A stretch of DNA of 64,000 nucleotides. It comes from Pyxicephalus adspersus. Taxonomy: Eukaryota; Chordata; Amphibia; Anura; Pyxicephalidae. The stretch's first letter is position 1; every line of letters begins with the position of its first letter. The position numbers and the translations under genes are program-made. The notes beneath the pieces are model-generated. The model was not told the DNA's origin. It made no database searches and saw nothing but the letters and a program-made list of their open reading frames with translations. Location of the stretch: positions 23,437,547-23,501,546 of the forward strand of contig NC_092866.1 of NCBI RefSeq assembly GCF_032062135.1, read 5' to 3'. Below, piece by piece: positions 1 to 9,803 of the stretch.

Positions 1-148
1 CTCTACACAGTGCTGAAACAAACCCGAATTTTTCTCCCATTGACTTTAATGGGATTCGAATTCGAATTCGACCACCCGAATTTTTTTGCTATATTCGGCC
101 GAATAGCTGTCGAATCGAATAGTGAGCTATTCGACCAACACTACTATT
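1..148. repeat. MITE-like repeat end rich in GAATTCGA
   Basis: The segment has alternating ATTCGAATTCGA and its complement, TATTCGGCCGAATAGC, and ends in GACCAACACTA. Several parts are self-complementary, as expected for the inner and terminal arms of a short non-autonomous DNA element. The left part is cut by the window edge, so no target duplication can be checked. From 149 to about 312 I see nothing recognisable. Confidence 0.55.
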
Positions 149-312
149 GACCTTCAAAGGGTGTGCAACCATGATCCGGCTGTCAACAGGCACTAGGATT
201 GGGTTGGTGGTTTAAAAACAGAAACCCTCTGTGTGGCCAATCATTTTTTGTAGTCATAAGCTGCAGAGGGATCTCAGAGAGCTCAGGGCCTAAATGAAAT
301 TTAGTTTATCAC

Positions 313-634
313 TAAGGCTACATACACATGTGCATTAATTGTCGTTGAAAAGGGTCTTTTACGATACTTTATAAACGACTACACGATGCATGAACTAGTG
401 GTGTACATACAGCACCGTTCTGCTCTATGGAGAGGGGAGGGGAAAAACAATGGAGCGGCCCCCCTGCTGCGCTCTCTCCTCTTTCACTTGCATTACGATT
501 GTTCGTCGTCCATGGATCCGCCAGGACCATTGTTCAGACGATAGACAACGAGCGCTGTACATACGCCAGATTCTCATACAATATCGGCCCTATCGGACGA
601 GAACCATTGCACGTGTGTACGTAAACCTCACTTA
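313..634. mobile_element. Harbinger-like MITE, copy 1
   Basis: The copy begins TAA-GGCTACATACACATGTGC and ends near GCACGTGTGTACGTAAACC with TTA. The interior has the family's GGAGAGGGGAGGGG block and the CCATGGATCCGCCAGGAC block. This copy is more diverged than the one at 1195-1525. Two apparent ORFs inside it (427-624, 450-635) are by-products of the repeat and not genes. Confidence 0.7.
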
Positions 635-844
635 GCTACACGACCACAGTGAACAAATTAGGGCAGTTTTATTATTACTGACAAAAATGGCTTGGCAGAT
701 ACCCTTATTAAAATAAAACCCAAAAATTAACATCTGTAAAATAACAAATAACAATAACCATGTTACCAACTTTAAACACAATGCATGACCTTATCTTCTA
801 CATAAAAGAAGATTAAACCATTTTTTTTTTGCATATGTACCAAC

Positions 845-942
845 CTGGGCATAACCAAAATTTGAATCAAGAATATGCACAAGAACACCACACTGGCACA
901 CAAGAAATAGTACCGGATCTTAGGTATTCTGAGGGTCCGGTA
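845..942 (-). CDS. ADCY7: ADCY7-like exon starting the second membrane domain (TM7)
   Basis: The exon is 98 bp, phase 0 in and phase 2 out. It encodes YRTLRIPKIRYYFLCASVVF and then LCIFLIQILVMPR. Family members share YR...P..RY..ACA..IF.CI..VQIL.MP(R/K), where the first span of the second bundle starts. The acceptor is TTTTTTTTTTCAG and the donor is GTTGGT. The rest of the gene (TM8-12 and the C2 catalytic domain) should lie to the left of the window; I see no further exon in 1-844. Confidence 0.92.
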
Positions 943-1045
943 CTGAAAAAAAAAAACATACATTAAGTTATACAAATAAAAATGGGAATACAGTTTCTTC
1001 CAGCAACTAATTTAAAGACTGTTGGTATATGTTTTTTCTATAGAT

Positions 1046-1072
1046 ATCCTAACCTAACCTAACCCCCCCCCC
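1046..1072. repeat. Short (CCTAA)n run with C-tract
   Basis: TATCCTAACCTAACCTAACC is followed by a run of C. It has three tandem CCTAA units, too few to be a functional array. It lies between the exons at 1818-1890 and 845-942. Confidence 0.7.
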
Positions 1073-1194
1073 ATCTGCATATTTACCATGATGAAGAGGG
1101 TTTTGATGTTCATTTTACATTTCGTCACAGCAAAACATCTGTTTATCCGACACCTGTGCAGCCCCATTACCTTATTTAGGGCTTTTCTACCTTA

Positions 1195-1525
1195 AGCTGT
1201 GTACACACGGCAAATTTTTCTCGCCCGATAATCGGTATCGGCCAATTATCGGGCGAAAATCTGCCGTGTGTACAGTCGGTCGTCGTCCATCGTCCGACGA
1301 CCGTCCTGGCGGATCCATGGACGATGGACGACGACCGATCCTAATGAAAGGGAAGGGGAGAGCGCGCAGCAGGGTGCCGCTCCGTCGCTCTCCCCCTCCC
1401 CTCTCCATAGAGCATGAACGGTGCTGTATGTACAGCATCGTTCATGCATCGTGCAGTCTTTTCTCGTTGGAAAGGATCGTAAAAGATCCTTTCCAACGAG
1501 AAAAATTGCAGGTGTGTACGCAGCT
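1195..1525. mobile_element. Harbinger-like MITE, copy 2 (well preserved)
   Basis: Terminal inverted repeats AGCTGTGTACACACG and TGTGTACGCAGCT are flanked by TTA on both sides (1192-1194 and 1526-1528). Inside are mirrored CCCGATAATCGG-type arms (about 1222-1258), GGATCCATGGACGATGGACG, and two copies of the GGAAAGGATC motif as an inverted pair near 1469-1499. A 3-bp TWA duplication is characteristic of the PIF/Harbinger superfamily. No transposase is encoded, so it is non-autonomous. Confidence 0.85.
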
Positions 1526-1817
1526 TTAGTCTACCTACATGGGAAACTATTCATAAAAGTCAATTGGTCTGTACTAGGCTGGAGCCCGAAACAAAGAGGA
1601 CTTTTTTTACATTCAAACAATGCAACCATGAACCTTTGGAACTGTGGAGAGGGAGGGTGGGTTGGGTTAGGTAAGGTAGGGGGTGTGGGTTGGGGAATGT
1701 GTCTTTAATTGCACTTATTCTTTAAGCTACCCGACATGGTGATAAGGTGCATATTTTAAGTTTACACATAAGTTATGGCAACATGGAAATGAGACGAAAA
1801 GAAATATTGCTATTTAC

Positions 1818-1890
1818 CTCTTTTTCCAGACCATCAGCAGTGAAAAAGAACAGAAAGGCATAAAAGTCATCTGATTTACCAAACCAGGGT
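1818..1890 (-). CDS. ADCY7: ADCY7-like exon before the second membrane domain
   Basis: The exon is 73 bp; it completes a Lys (AA + A) and ends in phase 0. It encodes PWFGKSDDFYAFLFFFTADG and then LEKE. The human ADCY7 counterpart has SKSDDFYTF...LEKGFERE, so the KSDDFY block and the acidic end are conserved. The acceptor is TTTCTTTTAG and the donor is GTAAAT. It joins directly in phase to the TM7 exon. Confidence 0.9.
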
Positions 1891-2516
1891 CTAAAAGAAA
1901 GAAAACAATCTGCTTTTCATCAGCTGTTCAAACCTTTTCATTTTTATACAGATAGAATATATAACGCAAAAATATGAAGGTCATTGCAGTGTGATTTTAC
2001 CATATGATATTTGCTTTGCATTTATTAATGATTAGCTATGTTAGACACAAATATGTGTGAGGTTGTAAAAAATAATTACTGCCACAAAAGTGCATGTAAT
2101 ACAACAACAGAAGTTGTAAATTAGAGTTATGATTTACGGAGCTATGTTTTAGAGTTTAAATAACCTGTATTATGCCAATACTGAGCAAACATAATGCAAA
2201 GTGATACAGAAAGGACCACTTATCCTTCTCAATGAGACAGCATTGTATACTTAATATGCAGTTTATGATTTTAATGTTTATATGCTTTGGTGACAAGGCT
2301 CCTTTCCTAACAGCCAACCAAAGTCTAATGTAATAATGATTCTTTTACTGTTGAAAATACATTTTACAGATACAAATTAAAATGCCTGATCCTACCTATG
2401 AAGCAACAGAAATATATTTTCTCCCAAACAAACTCATACATAGTTACACAGAACTGACCAAATCTCAGAACTAAGGTTTATGGGTCTCCAAGTCATTGGC
2501 ATCCAAAATATAATGG

Positions 2517-2692
2517 ACCTGACTTAATAATGTTCTCCAAGGCTGGAGAAGATAGACTGGGTGAACCTTGGTGATCCAGGAAAGCTGGGATGGATTTTTT
2601 TAATAAATATCTGCTATTAGTGGCCAAATTATTTCAATTTTGGATTATCCAGGTCTGCCAATGATAGTCTGTCTTTTCCAGTCTTGGTTACC
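2517..2692. repeat. Fold-back element, copy 1 (diverged)
   Basis: The left arm reads CCTGACTTAATAATGTTCTC and GGCTGGAGAAGATAGACTG, and the right arm is its approximate complement ending CAGTCTTGGTTACC. The element is about 175 bp and lies 85 bp downstream of the C1b exon at 2777-2857. Superfamily is unknown; there is no coding capacity. Confidence 0.65.
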
Positions 2693-2776
2693 AGCATTAC
2701 TACGCTAAAGACTATGATATAGAAATAGTAAAAATGTGCATTATATTGGATGAAGTTAGGAAATACTTGACCATAC

Positions 2777-2857
2777 TTGACAGAACTGAGCCCATCAATT
2801 GTGTTTAGCATTCGATCATGAAGTTCTTCTTCCTGATTCCTTTTTTGTGACACATTC
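2777..2857 (-). CDS. ADCY7: ADCY7-like exon in C1b linker
   Basis: The exon is 81 bp with phase 2 at both ends. It encodes NVSQKRNQEEELHDRMLNTI and then DGLSSVK. Human ADCY7 has a matching block with D(E)MLSAIEGLSST, from memory. The acceptor is ACATTTAG and the donor is GTATGG. C1b is the regulatory linker between the first catalytic domain and the second membrane bundle. The reading frame stays open for 48 codons past the donor, so intron retention would add a tail before a stop. Confidence 0.85.
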
Positions 2858-3511
2858 CTAAATGTAAAAATAATGAAGGTGATGATAATTATACAAGTAT
2901 AAACATCAAAACTTTTTTTCTTAACATTTTACTGCTCTGTCCCAATTGGTAAGATTCACCACATTTCTGCGTGTACCACAAAATCTATCCATCTGGGGAA
3001 GCCTGAAAAAAAGCAGGATGCTGGCTTATGTCTTATAGCCCTGTGCAAAATGCCCAAATGGTTCCCCCAATTATTATTCTCTCTCTAAAATCAGCTTACC
3101 TAATATTAACTCCAATAGTAATGTGCATGCCTGGCTGATTGATCCCAGTGTGCATATTTGTAAACTGATCTTGAGTGGGTTTAGTGTCAAGTTGAATAAG
3201 GTCTGTACATCAAACACAACCAAACTATGAGATTCATTAGGAGTCCTTATGGGCATACATAGGAATGATCAAAAACAGCATTTTGAGGAGTTTAAATGAC
3301 CAAGAAAATCTATTTTTATAGGCTCCGCAAAAACTTTCTTATGCAAGCTATCTGACCATTTGAATCTGATTTCTCCTGGCTTTTTAAAATAAAATAAAAA
3401 AAAAAATCCATCATTTTTATGTTTTTATACTTAAACATATATTGTATAACTAAGATTATCTTTTTATATTCTAATATTGCAAAGATTCACATGAAAATAA
3501 TTCACATATAC

Positions 3512-3555
3512 CTTTCCGTATTAGAATTCCGTGTGATTCCCTGCATTGGAATTTC
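3512..3555 (-). CDS. ADCY7: Probable small ADCY7-like exon in C1b linker
   Basis: This 44-bp segment has a good acceptor (TTTTTTTGTAG at 3566-3556) and a usable donor (GTATAT from 3511). Read in phase 0 it gives EIPMQGITRNSNTE plus AG, and the next exon supplies G to make Arg, continuing NVSQKRNQEEE. This fits the variable C1b region of ADCY7, where human has a polar, basic stretch before the next recognisable block. Sequence similarity is weak because C1b is divergent. The case rests on the splice sites, the matching phase and the position. A transcript would decide it. Confidence 0.55.
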
Positions 3556-5955
3556 CTACAAAAAAAGGAATATGGGTCAGACAATATAAATAGTAGGTGT
3601 TTTGCTGATCTTAGTCTTTAATAAGTATTTTTGAGCAAATATTTCATATGTTACTATATAGAATATATTGTTGCTTTCAGTTTTCGATCATAGCAATCTG
3701 TAACGTGTTTTATTTGTTCAAAATTTTCAAATGACTAAAAGGAATATAAAACCAAAAAAACGCATTTTGTTTTATCTGTTCATAGCCATCCCATGGAAGG
3801 TTTGAGAATGATTGGAGTAAGTGGACACACCTAAAACACTACAACTACTTGTGATTGGTGGTCCAAACAAAGTGGGCAAAGCTACGTTCTGCTACATATA
3901 ATATTATGTTGTTTTCTTTTTCTTGGTGTGTGGCTGTCTGCACACATCAGTACAAAAGTTAGGTACAGCACAGTTTACTTCCTCACTCTGTAAAAAGCAA
4001 ATATTATGGGACTGATTTATTAAAGCTCTCCAAGGCTGAGGTAGCTACACTTTCATCAGTGAACCTGGGTGATCCAGCAAACCTGGAATGGATCTAGTCC
4101 AGGATTGAAAACATCTGCTAACAAATAGCAAATGACAAAATCCATTCAAGGTTTGCTTGATCACGGGGTTCACTGATGAAAGTATCTTTTCCAGCCTTGG
4201 AGACTTTATTAAATCAGGCCCTACGTGTTCAAGTAATACTGCAAAATTAGTAAATAGTACTGTTTCTCAAATGTAATTAGGTCAGCGTGAGAGTCACAGG
4301 TAACATTCATGCACAGCTGGACACATGTTAAATGCGTGTCTAGTTGCGAAAGGAATGCGATGGTGGCAGTTCAAGAAGTAGCACCGTACAAGTTTCTATG
4401 TATAGTGACTGTCCTTTTATACCTTAAATTCACTTGTATTTGCTATTTTTCTTTTTATAGAATACTGACATTTACTCAGCATTATAGTTTATGTATAAAC
4501 ATTTTTTAAAGGAGCAAAAAGGCAAATTTCAATTAAAAGTAAATTCCTTTTCATTTACGTGGAATTGAATGGTATTAGAGAGTGGAAACTTAACCAAGAC
4601 CTTATATACATACAGAGTTATTGGATGATTAACTTGGTAAAGTGAAGATAAAGTTTAAGTTAAATTTAGCAAAACCTAAAGCAGTTCTGGAAAGATCATA
4701 GCTTGTTTCATGTATTCTCATAGCAAAGAAGAGAACAGGCTGCGAATCACGGCACTACTGCTTTTCTGATGATGTAGGTGATGAATAAACAGTGGATATT
4801 CTTTCCTATTTATCACCACCTTTGTTATTATTGTGTAACATATCTAATATTCCCCCTCAATTCATGTCAGCATAAAATAAGAAAATATTTAATTTGTGTG
4901 GCATTGTCTCTTGATGTTTGGATAGAAGTGTTTTAGACTAAAAAAAAAAAAAATTCCAGCAGACAGCAACCAAGTGGGAGCTGAAATGTGACATGTTATT
5001 AAATCTTCTAGAAAGAAAGTTATTCATCCAACACGCTCACATCATTCACACTACACTTTTGGCATTTGGGATGAAGCCAACAGTGTGCATGGAAACATTG
5101 TGTAACTGGTATTCCCTTTATTCAAACTTAGTAAATCTAAGAGCCAAAAATTATCTAATAAACATGAACATAAGAACAACAATTCCAACGATGAAATGTG
5201 ACTCTAAAACAAGTTAGAGACCGTTTTACGCATGGTCATGGCACTAGAGCAGGGGTTTGTATTAATTATTGCCTTTCATCTCACTCTTAGCCTGTTAGCC
5301 ATGTCTAGCCATGAGAAAACCCTTAACAATCTTCTTCCCTCTTACTCCACTTTTTCATTTATCCCACTTCTTCTGTCTTCCCTCCTTCGGGTCTTTCTAT
5401 ACATTACACCTAAATTTAAGAAAGTGTCAAACCTGTTTGTACTATTATGCTGCCAGGAGGGTGTTTTGAAACCAAAACTGGTGCAAGTTAACAATGTTCC
5501 ACTTTTGAACAAATGCATTTTTTATGTACTTACTGCTTGTTTCACAGTTTATGTTTAAATACCACCGATAAAGCATGGCATAAAAAGGGAAATAAAAACA
5601 GACAAGAAACATTTAATCCAGTTATGCCTCATAGGTGGGAAGGGTACAGGATGGGAAAAAAAAAAGTCCGTAAAAGTTGGCTTTGCCCCCAATATTTGCT
5701 CTGTGTGTGTTGGACGCATGGTCTAACACCAAGTGTTGTGCTTCAGTTTGTTACCTCCCTTATCACTTGTGCCATGAGTTGTCACTATTTTCACCTCTGG
5801 TGTATTTTCTGATGAGTCTGATTTGTATGTCTAGTTATAAGTGATATCATTTTACAAGTATGGCCTTCATCTGATTGTAAGCACTGCAGAAGTAACAGTT
5901 ATTAGGAACAAATATATTACAGCACTGTTTTAACAAATTTAAATATTTATTTTAC
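3556..5955 (-). other. ADCY7 interval lacking the expected C1a-end exon(s)
   Basis: The interval lies between the exon at 5956-6114 and the small exon at 3512-3555. It holds one fold-back element (about 4010-4221), an A-run near 4942-4953 and otherwise AT-rich sequence. The family requires an exon here coding for RVHIT-like residues and the start of C1b, about 60-100 residues. I scanned the minus strand for a (K/R)VH(I/V) codon pattern after an acceptor and found none. There is no run of N in this interval. Confidence 0.6.
4010..4221. repeat. Fold-back element, copy 2
   Basis: The left arm is GGGACTGATTTATTAAAGCT through CATCAGTGAACCTGGGTGATCCAGC, and the right arm is the reverse complement ending CTTTATTAAATCAGGCCC. 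The single strand could form a hairpin with arms of about 90 bp and a loop near 4105-4130. The same sequence recurs at 6181, 7564, 8815, 45051 and 53873. Confidence 0.82.
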
Positions 5956-6114
5956 CCTGGTACTCCTGCAGATTCCATCCGATTAGCCAAGGAGACGTCA
6001 TGTGACCAAACATCAAACTGCCACTTTCGCAAACCTATGACACCACAGAGGACATTTCCAGAATGCACTCCAACCCTCATATTAATATCTGCTCCGGTGG
6101 CTTCTCTCACTTGC
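5956..6114 (-). CDS. ADCY7: ADCY7-like exon 8 (C1a core)
   Basis: The exon is 159 bp; it completes a Lys (AA + G) and ends in phase 2 inside a Gly codon. It encodes [40 protein letters not shown] and [13 protein letters not shown]. The choice of LRKWQ with SLANRME favours ADCY7 over ADCY2 and ADCY4, which from memory have LQKWQ and TLANHME. The acceptor is TTTCTTTAG and the donor is GTAAAA. The coding sequence should continue with the RVHIT-like strand of the cyclase fold, but no such exon is visible in the interval 3556-5955. Confidence 0.95.
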
Positions 6115-6180
6115 CTAAAGAAACAGAAATGCATTTAATCCTTAAATATCCTACAGAAAAACATGCACCATAGATGCATT

Positions 6181-6403
6181 GGACCTGATAATATTAAAGC
6201 TCTCCAAGACTGGAAATGATACATTTTCATCAGTGAAGCTGGTGATCCAGCAAACCTGGAATGGATCTGGTCCAGGATTCAAAATATTTTCTAGCAAATA
6301 GAAAATAATTTAAAGAAATCAATTTCAGGTTTGCTGGATCACCCAGCTTCACTGATGAAAGTGTATCCTCTCCAGCCTGGGAAAGCTTTAATAAATCAGG
6401 CCC
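6181..6403. repeat. Fold-back element, copy 3
   Basis: The arms run from GGACCTGATAATATTAAAGC to CTTTAATAAATCAGGCCCA and are near-perfect complements over about 90 bp, including GGTGATCCAGCAAACCTGGA and its reverse complement. It begins only about 65 bp upstream (gene sense) of the exon at 5956-6114. Confidence 0.85.
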
Positions 6404-7433
6404 AATATCTAATTACATGCAGTCAGGGGTAATATTGTCACAAAACTAACTATCTTTATCACACCTCTAAAAATGCTTTAAATTTTAAGGCCAAGCTCAA
6501 AGGTAATATGACATTTTTAACTCTCTAAACTATTGGTTAGTGTGGCTTCAATGTCTGATTTATACAGTCCTTATTATTTTCCTAACAGGAATATAGGAAA
6601 TGGGATAAAGGTATTTGTTAATATATTACCAAAGACAATACAGCACCAAATTTAAATAAAATTATTTTGAAAAAAAAAATTAATTGCTTTGTGAAAAACT
6701 ATAATTATATAATATAAAATAATAGTATAATCATTCTGTTTTTCACCAGATCATGTTAAAGCTTTTACTTATACAACTCTCTTGTAAGCACTGCACTGCA
6801 GGCTAACGCTTACATAAAACAAAACCCATACAACACTACCGTAACCTAATGGTTGCATCTGTAATACTCAATTTCATCACAAGGTGGCACTGTAAGAACA
6901 ATGTTTAATTATAGCCCCCAGTCACTTTATTATCTGGGAGCAAAAATAAGGGAACCAATTCATATTCTGACAGGCCATTGAATCAGTATATCTAAAAATG
7001 TATAAAATAATTCATAAAACAATTTTTGTATTAAATAGTTTTTGCAACTTTCCATTTCCCACTTTTAAGAGATTATTCATTCCATTTGGTTATCACGATC
7101 ATGTGTAAGACATTGAACATTTTTGTTAGGTATAGAACCACTTTCTTTAAAATCATATTTTTTGTTTTCCTACACGTACATAAAACATCCTTTATTACAG
7201 GAGCCCAATATTAATTTTAATGTATCATGATTTGTGTCCCTTTTCTGTAGCTTTTTAGGTATGGATTTTGGGACAAAAGAAAACACACTAGTTCTTAAAA
7301 AGAAGTTAGAATAAAAAATGATTAAGTAGACCCTGAGATTTTACAAAATCCCAGGATTACTCTATTTTAATTCATAAAGTGACTGTAAAATTTAAAGTTT
7401 ATTTAAGTCCCTGCTGCAAAGCAAGCAAAACAC

Positions 7434-7757
7434 GCCAGCTTTTAGATCACAGCAGCATACAGTGGTAACATATTTGCCATTTGAAGTAACCACAATGCAG
7501 TGCACAGGGCCAAGGATTGAAACAACCCAGAAGCGTACTGTATGCTGTAGATATTTGTACATTGGACCTAATTTATTACCCTGGAGCAGATAGAATGTAA
7601 TGAGTGAACATGGGTGATCCAACAAAGCTGAAATGGAAATCATTTGCTATTAGTTAGCAAATATGTCAATCTACTGCATGTTTGCTGGATCACACAGGTT
7701 CTCCCATGATAGTCCATCTTCTTCAGTCTTGGAGAGCTTTAATAAATCAGGCCTTAT
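7434..7757. repeat. Duplicated intronic block A with fold-back copy 4
   Basis: Positions 7434-7563 (GCCAGCTTTTAGATCACAGC onward) are repeated with mismatches at 8684-8814. In both places the block runs straight into a fold-back element; here that element is nearly complete (about 7564-7753, ending AATAAATCAGGCC). Confidence 0.8.
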
Positions 7758-8091
7758 ATCTCATAAAAACGGTCAGCAGCAAGACATACAAGTATTGTTT
7801 TATTTTAATTCAGCTACTACTTAAAAATAGCAAATGTCACTTTACCCTAACACTTTCACATAAGCCTAAACACTTCACTATCAAACACTTTTCCTGACCC
7901 AAAAACCAAATTTAGGATTTAACTGTCCGATACCTAAAAATAACCTAACTTTACTCCTAACCTGGTCCCTGCCAAATTATTAACCCATAATGGAAAATGT
8001 TTTGGCCTTCAAGTTCAGGTTTCTTATCCAGTGGAGCAATGGTATACACATTATAAGGCTATTATTTCTTCTAATATTCTTGTGTACGTAC

Positions 8092-8219
8092 TTTATTGCA
8101 TTGCACATGTCCAACCCCATCTTGACACAGTTCTTGGCATTGTTAGGTAAAGATACAGGCAGGCCAGAGACACAGTAATAACAGTCTCCTAAAATCTTGA
8201 TCCTCATACATTCATTTTC
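8092..8219 (-). CDS. ADCY7: ADCY7-like exon 7 (C1a, second metal-binding Asp)
   Basis: The exon is 128 bp, phase 0 in and phase 2 out, from residue 316. It encodes [20 protein letters not shown] and then [13 protein letters not shown]. The Asp in LGDCYYC (residue 327) is the second metal ligand. The 44-residue spacing from the first Asp equals that known for mammalian AC5 (396 and 440), which supports the exon joins. The acceptor is CCAAACAG and the donor is GTACGT. The flanks contain duplicated intronic sequence at 7434-7757 and 8684-8936, but the exon itself is present once. Confidence 0.96.
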
Positions 8220-8568
8220 CTGTTTGGAGACACACAGCAAATATTAGGATTTTAAGGTTAAAATGTATAAGTAACATTTTACAAAGAAACCTGAGCTGAA
8301 ATGCTTTATAAAAAAATGTTTTACATACAACCTGTAAAAGTATTAAATCTTTATAGTACTAACACAATTTTAAGGCAGAAGTAAACTAAGAATATAAAAA
8401 CAAAATGACACCAGGAGACATTTTTGGTAGAAGGGACATGCAAAGTCCATTTTTGCCAAAAGAGGAATAAAAATCCCCAGATTCTTTTTTTTGTTTTTAC
8501 TATGCAGTGTAAAGCACCACCAAGGATAAACCTGGATGCCGGGAGGCAATTTAGATCATCAATAGCCA

Positions 8569-8637
8569 CCCAAAGGCTGATCACCATGGATCCAGACTGT
8601 TCAGCAGCAAAGATGGTGGCTATAGGGGACCAAAGTA
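8569..8637. repeat. Duplicated intronic block B
   Basis: This block contains ATGGATCCAGACTGTTCAGC and AGCAAAGATGGTGGCTAT. A second copy with the same order and spacing lies at 8936-8997 in the same orientation. Confidence 0.75.
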
Positions 8638-8683
8638 AGCCATACTTTGTCAAGAGTTACCAAAAACTGCAGTAGTTTCCCCT

Positions 8684-8936
8684 GCCAGCTCTTAGATCAC
8701 AGCAGGATACAGTGGTAACATATTCACCATTTGGGGGTACCACAATACAGTGCACAGGACCAAGGATTTAGACAACCCAGAAGTGTACTGTATGCTGAAG
8801 ATCTTCACACATTGGGCCTAATTTATTAAACTGAAGCAAATAGAATGTCATGGGTGAACCTGGGTGATCCACCAAACCTGAAATGGATTTCTTAAAAATA
8901 ATTTGCTATTAGTTGGCAGGTTTGCTGGATTATCCA
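8684..8936. repeat. Second copy of block A with truncated fold-back element
   Basis: It matches 7434-7640 for about 200 bp (for example AGTGGTAACATATT and CAACCCAGAAG.GTACTGTATGCTG). It ends inside the fold-back element right arm (TTGCTGGATTATCC), where block B's second copy starts. Confidence 0.8.
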
Positions 8937-8997
8937 AAGGTTGAAAAGGATCACTATGGATCCAGACAGCTCAGCAGCAAAGATAGTGACTATGTGC
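8936..8997. repeat. Second copy of block B
   Basis: ATGGATCCAGACAGCTCAGC and AGCAAAGATAGTGACTATG match 8585-8630 with a few substitutions. It abuts the broken fold-back arm of the second block A. Confidence 0.75.
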
Positions 8998-9602
8998 TTG
9001 TATTTGCTTTGCTCAAGTGAATAAACTTTGTTAGCCTTTTTTAACTCTTTTCCTATTCAGCTTAATGTGTGGGTGTTTTTTTGTGTTGTCTAGGCCAATT
9101 CAATCAACATCTCAAGTTAATTTGCTTTCATAATTATTTCCTGAAGTATTGTTTAAACTAGGAGTAAGTTGCAAGTCTGACCCTTTTCATCCTGAATTAG
9201 CCGGGTAATATCCTGTCGTGTTAAGTGTACTGTGGTCGTAAATATAATTGCAAGTGAGTTTTATGGGAAGGAAATGGAACAAATGCCACCCACAGGAGGG
9301 AAGACATACCACACTGGTCATTTTTGGAGAGAAAAACTGCATATAAAGGGGTTTCTTAACTGCACACCGAATATAGACATCAGCAACACAGACACAGTAA
9401 AAAGTCTACACGGAAAAAGCAAGTTTAAATGGAAAAAAAAAAATAGACTTTTTTTATGTAGGAATTATTTCAATTTTTGGAGAGAGCATTGGATGAAACA
9501 CATCTCAATTTAGACAGAACTAGCATTTAAGAAAGATTTATTGCTATTAACACCTAACTTGCCAATTGCACATTATTTAAAAAACTAAATTAAACACAAA
9601 TG

Positions 9603-9690
9603 GCCTGATTTACTAAATCTACCTAAGACTGCAGGTAGATGTCTGCAGGGAGAACCTGAGTGATCCAGGATGAGCTTTAGTAATTCAGAC
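9603..9690. repeat. Fold-back element fragment
   Basis: GGCCTGATTTACTAAATCTA and GAGAACCTGAGTGATCCAGG represent one arm of the fold-back family in diverged form. The second arm is missing or unrecognisable. Confidence 0.55.
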
Positions 9691-9803
9691 TCAAAATGTT
9701 TAATTTATCTAGGTCATTTAAACAAAATATATATTCCAAACATGTTGCCCCAGTAAAATAAATACATATATACTTCTAGACAGTATATCTTGCAGAGATT
9801 CAC

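Noticed and set aside
1187..1708. Several overlapping open frames of 67-95 residues
   Set aside because: They are frames through the Harbinger-like MITE; the same peptides recur in other copies at 12437-12800, 17305-17733, 27928-28198 and 46335-46628.
3118..3220. Possible extra cyclase exon on the minus strand (CAG acceptor near 3221, GTAAGC donor near 3117, open frame)
   Set aside because: Its length of 103 bp and phases do not fit between the exons at 3512-3555 and 2777-2857, the phase-2 reading hits a stop at once, and the peptide has no similarity to the family.
5956..8219. Alternative assignment of the cyclase to ADCY2 or ADCY4
   Set aside because: The block [20 protein letters not shown] and the N-terminus MPSKGKY...LYEKYQ agree better with ADCY7 as I remember it. 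A tree would be needed to be certain.
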